Shown piece after piece: positions 34,001 to 35,523 of a DNA stretch of 35,523 nt (positions within the stretch are counted from its first letter, which is position 1; each line of letters begins with the position of its first letter). The stretch is taken from positions 1-35,523 of the forward strand of contig CALUGU010000021.1 in the NCBI GenBank assembly GCA_944320255.1, read 5' to 3'. This DNA is from an uncultured Prevotella sp. GTDB taxonomy: Bacteria > Bacteroidota > Bacteroidia > Bacteroidales > Bacteroidaceae. The translations under genes and the position numbers were made by a program. The notes under the pieces are model-generated. The model was not told the DNA's origin. It made no database searches and saw nothing but the letters and a program-made list of their open reading frames with translations.

Positions 34001-34868
34001 GGTGTTCGTGAGCGCAAGTTACGCCCGCGAGGGCGCAACGTCGTGGGCGCCGTCGAAGTGGTATGTGGCCGGAAACGTGATGGAAGGCGACGCCGAGGCC
34101 ACGGCCGACAACTGGAAAGCCATGTCGGCGGAGCATTACACGCTCGACGAGATACGCGCCGACGAGCGCATCGTGACCAAGACGCCTTACTACCGCTACA
34201 ACGCCGTGCTTGGCAATTCGGGAGAGTACGACCCTGCACGCTATATGCTGACGGACATCGAGACGGCCGGGGAGGCTTACAAGAGCGTGCTGGCCGAAGC
34301 CGGAACGATAAACCGCGACGTGATAGAGCGGCGAATAATCAACGAGGCCACAACGGGCGAAACCACGTACATAGGCTCAAGCAGCGGCAAGCACGGCATC
34401 ATAGACTCTATGAACGACGCCGAGGGATTAGGCCTGACGCACGAGCAGGGCGTAGCCCCGGCGGACACCGACGGCGACGGTATGCCTGACGAATGGGAGC
34501 GCGCCCACGGCCTCGACGCTACGAACGCCGACGACCGCAACCTCGTAAACGGCGAGGGATACACGGCTTTGGAGGTGTATCTCAACTCGCTGATGGGCGA
34601 AACGCTCGACGACGACTTCACGTCGGGCATCACGCAACCCGCCATCGTGCGCCCCGTGATAGGCTACGACCGCGCCACGGAGACGCTGACCGTCAGCGAC
34701 AACGCCGTAGGCTCGACGCTCGACGTCTACACAACGGACGGCAGAATGGTGGCGACACGCACCATCCGCTCTACCAGCACACAGCTCATGGGCCTGCCCA
34801 AGGGCGTGTTGCTGATGCGCGTAAGCGGCAACGGCGTGGCTCCGAGGCTGCTGAAAATAGCTCGCTGA
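31011..34868 (+). CDS. Secreted two-enzyme pectinase: CE8 pectin methylesterase fused to PL1-type pectate lyase
   Basis: A 1285-residue exported protein. After a signal peptide (MRILSKQALLLPVALAISAH) comes a ~300-residue N-terminal region I do not recognise. A CE8 domain follows (about 345-640): GDYTSVQAAIDA, AENLTIRNTSG, and Q-A-E-A-L near 452. D475 in GFQDTYKAN and D497 in GGTDFIYDSG are the catalytic pair, with R570 in YYLGRPWG. After a short Fn3-like linker (about 660-730), a pectate lyase domain of PL1 type begins at AFPTAEGFGKY (about 737) and contains IFDHCVFGWSVEENMN, HHNLLANNNSRSPRFNGAR and NNVNFNWGSRG. DTDGDGMPDEWE (from 1152) is a calcium-binding linker; the last ~65 residues resemble a T9SS sorting domain (LDVYTTDGRMVA, LPKGVLLMRV). 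De-esterification would directly feed cleavage. Confidence 0.93.
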   Translation: MRILSKQALLLPVALAISAHAGAKIEGSLDPDCVVAEWSNASTYPKVIDINFSDELWPGQTWQGETGIDCPEMTADDNGGYVNTVVNVPVNGATGATDITYPVLFHHCTFANKTSFNGLAGVTSAFARQYYEGQGASGAGTAYPNDWTVAGHTKYLEDNIRRDNSGTPVHGEAGFVQMCRNKFFERDPQTNAPVSAHGWMEIDHIPYVERIQWSWSSTSWGRGIKCDVKIGDGEWTELVWMPSDKHKDGYTSFSDQGYFMENVIDAEDVSIRWRVYDGAASSPYTQCQTTRVHKIQIFGSEITAEQAQFAKDNPVSDVGELTDLGQFGGGTDEPAPDDDAPVELKVVAQDGTGDYTSVQAAIDAVSPGARGIIYIRPGEYDENIYAGTKANKDKYISLIGENRETTILTSDVSRGAGNESNTFNDCAALNVYTDRFYAENLTIRNTSGNVGQAEALYTAGDAHVFSNCLLSGFQDTYKANSGARGYFTNCTIEGGTDFIYDSGLEWFENCEIRCLAGGQYITAAAKADVAMTGVMYPELSHSPFYGGLFFNRCNITAAEGVADASYYLGRPWGENCGTMFIDCTLGGHIRPEGWADWDGRGAMASYYEYNSMTPDRQPADVSRRAEFSRQATAEEVEAYMNADFMFERASDVPFNYAKILRGAASPNNFTATPTGFTWGSDDMAAGYLIYKDGVFAAFISEPEYAIEQGDDAAYTVRAVSRHGVTSNAVAMRETAPAFPTAEGFGKYTTGGRGGRVVTVTSLEDGNGEGTLRWAFQQYPDEPLTIVFAVNGEIRLKSELDVNRADWTLAGQTAPGDGISIVGAKVNLGMSQNFIVRNVRFRSGDGQQDQACGTENCANYIFDHCVFGWSVEENMNTADSHFLTVQWSIVHEGLYDAGHTKGARSYGSQWGGSPATYHHNLLANNNSRSPRFNGARGEDYVVFMEYANNVNFNWGSRGACYGGENTAAITEYNGLNSVHECNFMNNYYKPGPASPENSVFVSASYAREGATSWAPSKWYVAGNVMEGDAEATADNWKAMSAEHYTLDEIRADERIVTKTPYYRYNAVLGNSGEYDPARYMLTDIETAGEAYKSVLAEAGTINRDVIERRIINEATTGETTYIGSSSGKHGIIDSMNDAEGLGLTHEQGVAPADTDGDGMPDEWERAHGLDATNADDRNLVNGEGYTALEVYLNSLMGETLDDDFTSGITQPAIVRPVIGYDRATETLTVSDNAVGSTLDVYTTDGRMVATRTIRSTSTQLMGLPKGVLLMRVSGNGVAPRLLKIAR

Positions 34869-34887
34869 TATTCAGGCGATTACAAAT

Positions 34888-34921
34888 AAGCCGTCTTTTG
34901 CGCTGCAAGAGACGGCTTTTT
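34888..34921 (+). terminator. Terminator after the pectinase gene
   Basis: A 14-bp stem (AAGCCGTCTTTTGC with GCAAGAGACGGCTT, one G-U pair) with a 3-nt loop and trailing Ts, 20 nt after the stop codon. Confidence 0.85.
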
Positions 34922-35074
34922 ACGTTGCCGTTTGCGGCTTTTTGCAAGGCCGTTTGCGGCCTTTCGCAAAACGGCTCATCAGGCTTGTCTTTCTTATTAG
35001 GCTTATCAGGCCAAATAAGCCCGATGGGACTAATAGGCCTGATACGCCCTCGCTTAACCAACAAGGCATATCAA

Positions 35075-35152
35075 GCTCCCTCCCTTGGGGAGGGTTGGGG
35101 TGGGTGTCAGCACTTTAAGCCCCTCTTCCAAAAGAGGGCGGGGGCGGGTGTT
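35075..35152. repeat. GC-rich CTCCCTTGGGGAGGG-type repeat block
   Basis: CCCTCCCTTGGGGAGGG at the left and CCCCTCTTCCAAAAGAGG at the right are two hairpins, each followed by GGGxGGGTGT-like sequence. Same family as the elements at 16371-16447 and in both susC-susD spacers. Confidence 0.7.
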
Positions 35153-35167
35153 TTATTTTTTATTAAT

Positions 35168-35198
35168 TTTGCACACATATATTTTTGCATTATCTTTG
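35168..35198 (+). promoter_or_regulatory. Promoter of the thioesterase gene
   Basis: TTTG, 19 nt, TATCTTTG: exact consensus. The -7 box ends only 8 nt before the ATG, so the mRNA would have almost no leader. Confidence 0.7.
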
Positions 35199-35206
35199 CA
35201 CTCGTT

Positions 35207-35523
35207 ATGGAATATGTTTTCACTACACGGATGATGGTGCGCGACTATGAGTGCGACATCGAGGGCATTGTAAACAACGCCAATTACCTGCATTACGCCG
35301 AACATACGCGGCACCTGTTCCTGCAAAAGTGCGGACTGAGCTTCGCCGAAATGCACCGCCGGGGCACTGACGCCGTGGTGGCGAGGATGAACTTGCAGTT
35401 CAAGACGCCGCTGAGGTGCGACGACGAGTTCGTCTCGTGCATCAACCTGAAGAAGGAGGGGCTGCGCTACGTCTTCTACCAGGACATCTACCGCGCCTCG
35501 GACAACAAGCTGTGCTTCAAGGG
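35207..35523 (+). CDS. 4HBT-superfamily acyl-CoA thioesterase, N-terminal 105 residues (runs off the window)
   Basis: Hotdog-fold thioesterase of the YbgC/4-hydroxybenzoyl-CoA type, hydrolysing acyl-CoA thioesters in the cytoplasm. The visible part has the family signature VRDYECDIEGIVNNANYLHY, where the aspartate-containing YECD and the NNANYLHY helix start form the active-site region, followed by KTPLRCDDEFV. Usual length is about 135-140 residues, so roughly 30 are missing. The ATG at 35207-35209 follows the promoter by 8 nt; a Met-Met at residues 9-10 is an alternative start but would cut into the first beta strand. Confidence 0.88.
   Translation, partial: MEYVFTTRMMVRDYECDIEGIVNNANYLHYAEHTRHLFLQKCGLSFAEMHRRGTDAVVARMNLQFKTPLRCDDEFVSCINLKKEGLRYVFYQDIYRASDNKLCFK

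Larger units (their letters stand above)
34869..35206. other. 338-nt gap between pectinase and thioesterase genes
   Basis: Contains the pectinase terminator (34888-34921), nested hairpins of the GCCGTTTGCGGC type (34927-34975), TATCAGGCC/GGCCTGATA (35004-35044), a GC-rich CTCCCTTGGGGAG repeat block (35075-35152) and the thioesterase promoter. No gene. Confidence 0.7.

Noticed and set aside
32823..34136. 437-codon open frame antisense to the pectinase gene
   Set aside because: His/Val/Arg-rich shadow typical of GC-rich antisense frames; the sense strand has clear CE8 and PL1 motifs.
1..35523. tRNA or rRNA genes, insertion sequences, prophage or restriction/defence genes
   Set aside because: None seen on either strand; no transposase, integrase or nuclease motifs occur among the real genes.

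Overview
The window looks like a chromosome segment of a Prevotella-like member of the Bacteroidales (Bacteroidota). The evidence is the type of gene content (SusC/SusD pairs, a WbqC-like protein, a NusA without C-terminal acidic repeats, T9SS-style C-terminal tails), promoters of the TTTG-N19/20-TAnnTTTG type, the near absence of Shine-Dalgarno sites, and GC-rich genes separated by AT-rich gaps. The species cannot be named from the sequence alone.

Left part (1-17 kb), almost all on the minus strand, is housekeeping. It holds the N-terminal 502 residues of arginine decarboxylase (speA), shikimate kinase (aroK) one codon behind topoisomerase I (topA), then a dapB - lepB - degenerate lepB paralogue - WbqC-like cluster. 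Next come a secreted two-repeat protein of unknown function, a secreted alpha/beta-hydrolase esterase, a plus-strand NUDIX hydrolase, a small secreted protein converging on it, and the classical rimP-nusA-infB operon.

Right part (17-35 kb) is a polysaccharide utilisation locus. Two SusC/SusD pairs are transcribed divergently from a 1.5-kb non-coding region. The plus-strand arm continues with a secreted protein made of two nearly identical ~199-residue repeats and a 1285-residue enzyme joining a pectin methylesterase (CE8) to a pectate lyase (PL1). Pectin is therefore the likely substrate: the esterase half would strip methyl groups, the lyase half would cut the exposed polygalacturonate, SusD proteins and perhaps the repeat protein would bind fragments, and the SusC channels would import them. 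No regulator (HTCS, ECF sigma factor, SusR) is inside the window. The window ends in a 4HBT acyl-CoA thioesterase.

The most unusual content is non-coding. (a) The ~180-nt spacers between susC and susD are nearly identical in the two pairs, with changes falling in hairpin loops. (b) A perfect 30-bp element precedes both susC genes in mirror orientation. (c) A possible structured small RNA with its own promoter-like box and strong terminator lies between them. (d) Three palindromes sit at exactly 40-bp intervals upstream of the pectinase. (e) Most gene boundaries carry short-period (7-9 bp) tandem repeats, often with their reverse complement on the other side of the gap. Some run from the stop codon of one gene to about 10 nt before the start of the next, and in one convergent pair they encode the same C-terminus (KVRR-stop) on both genes.
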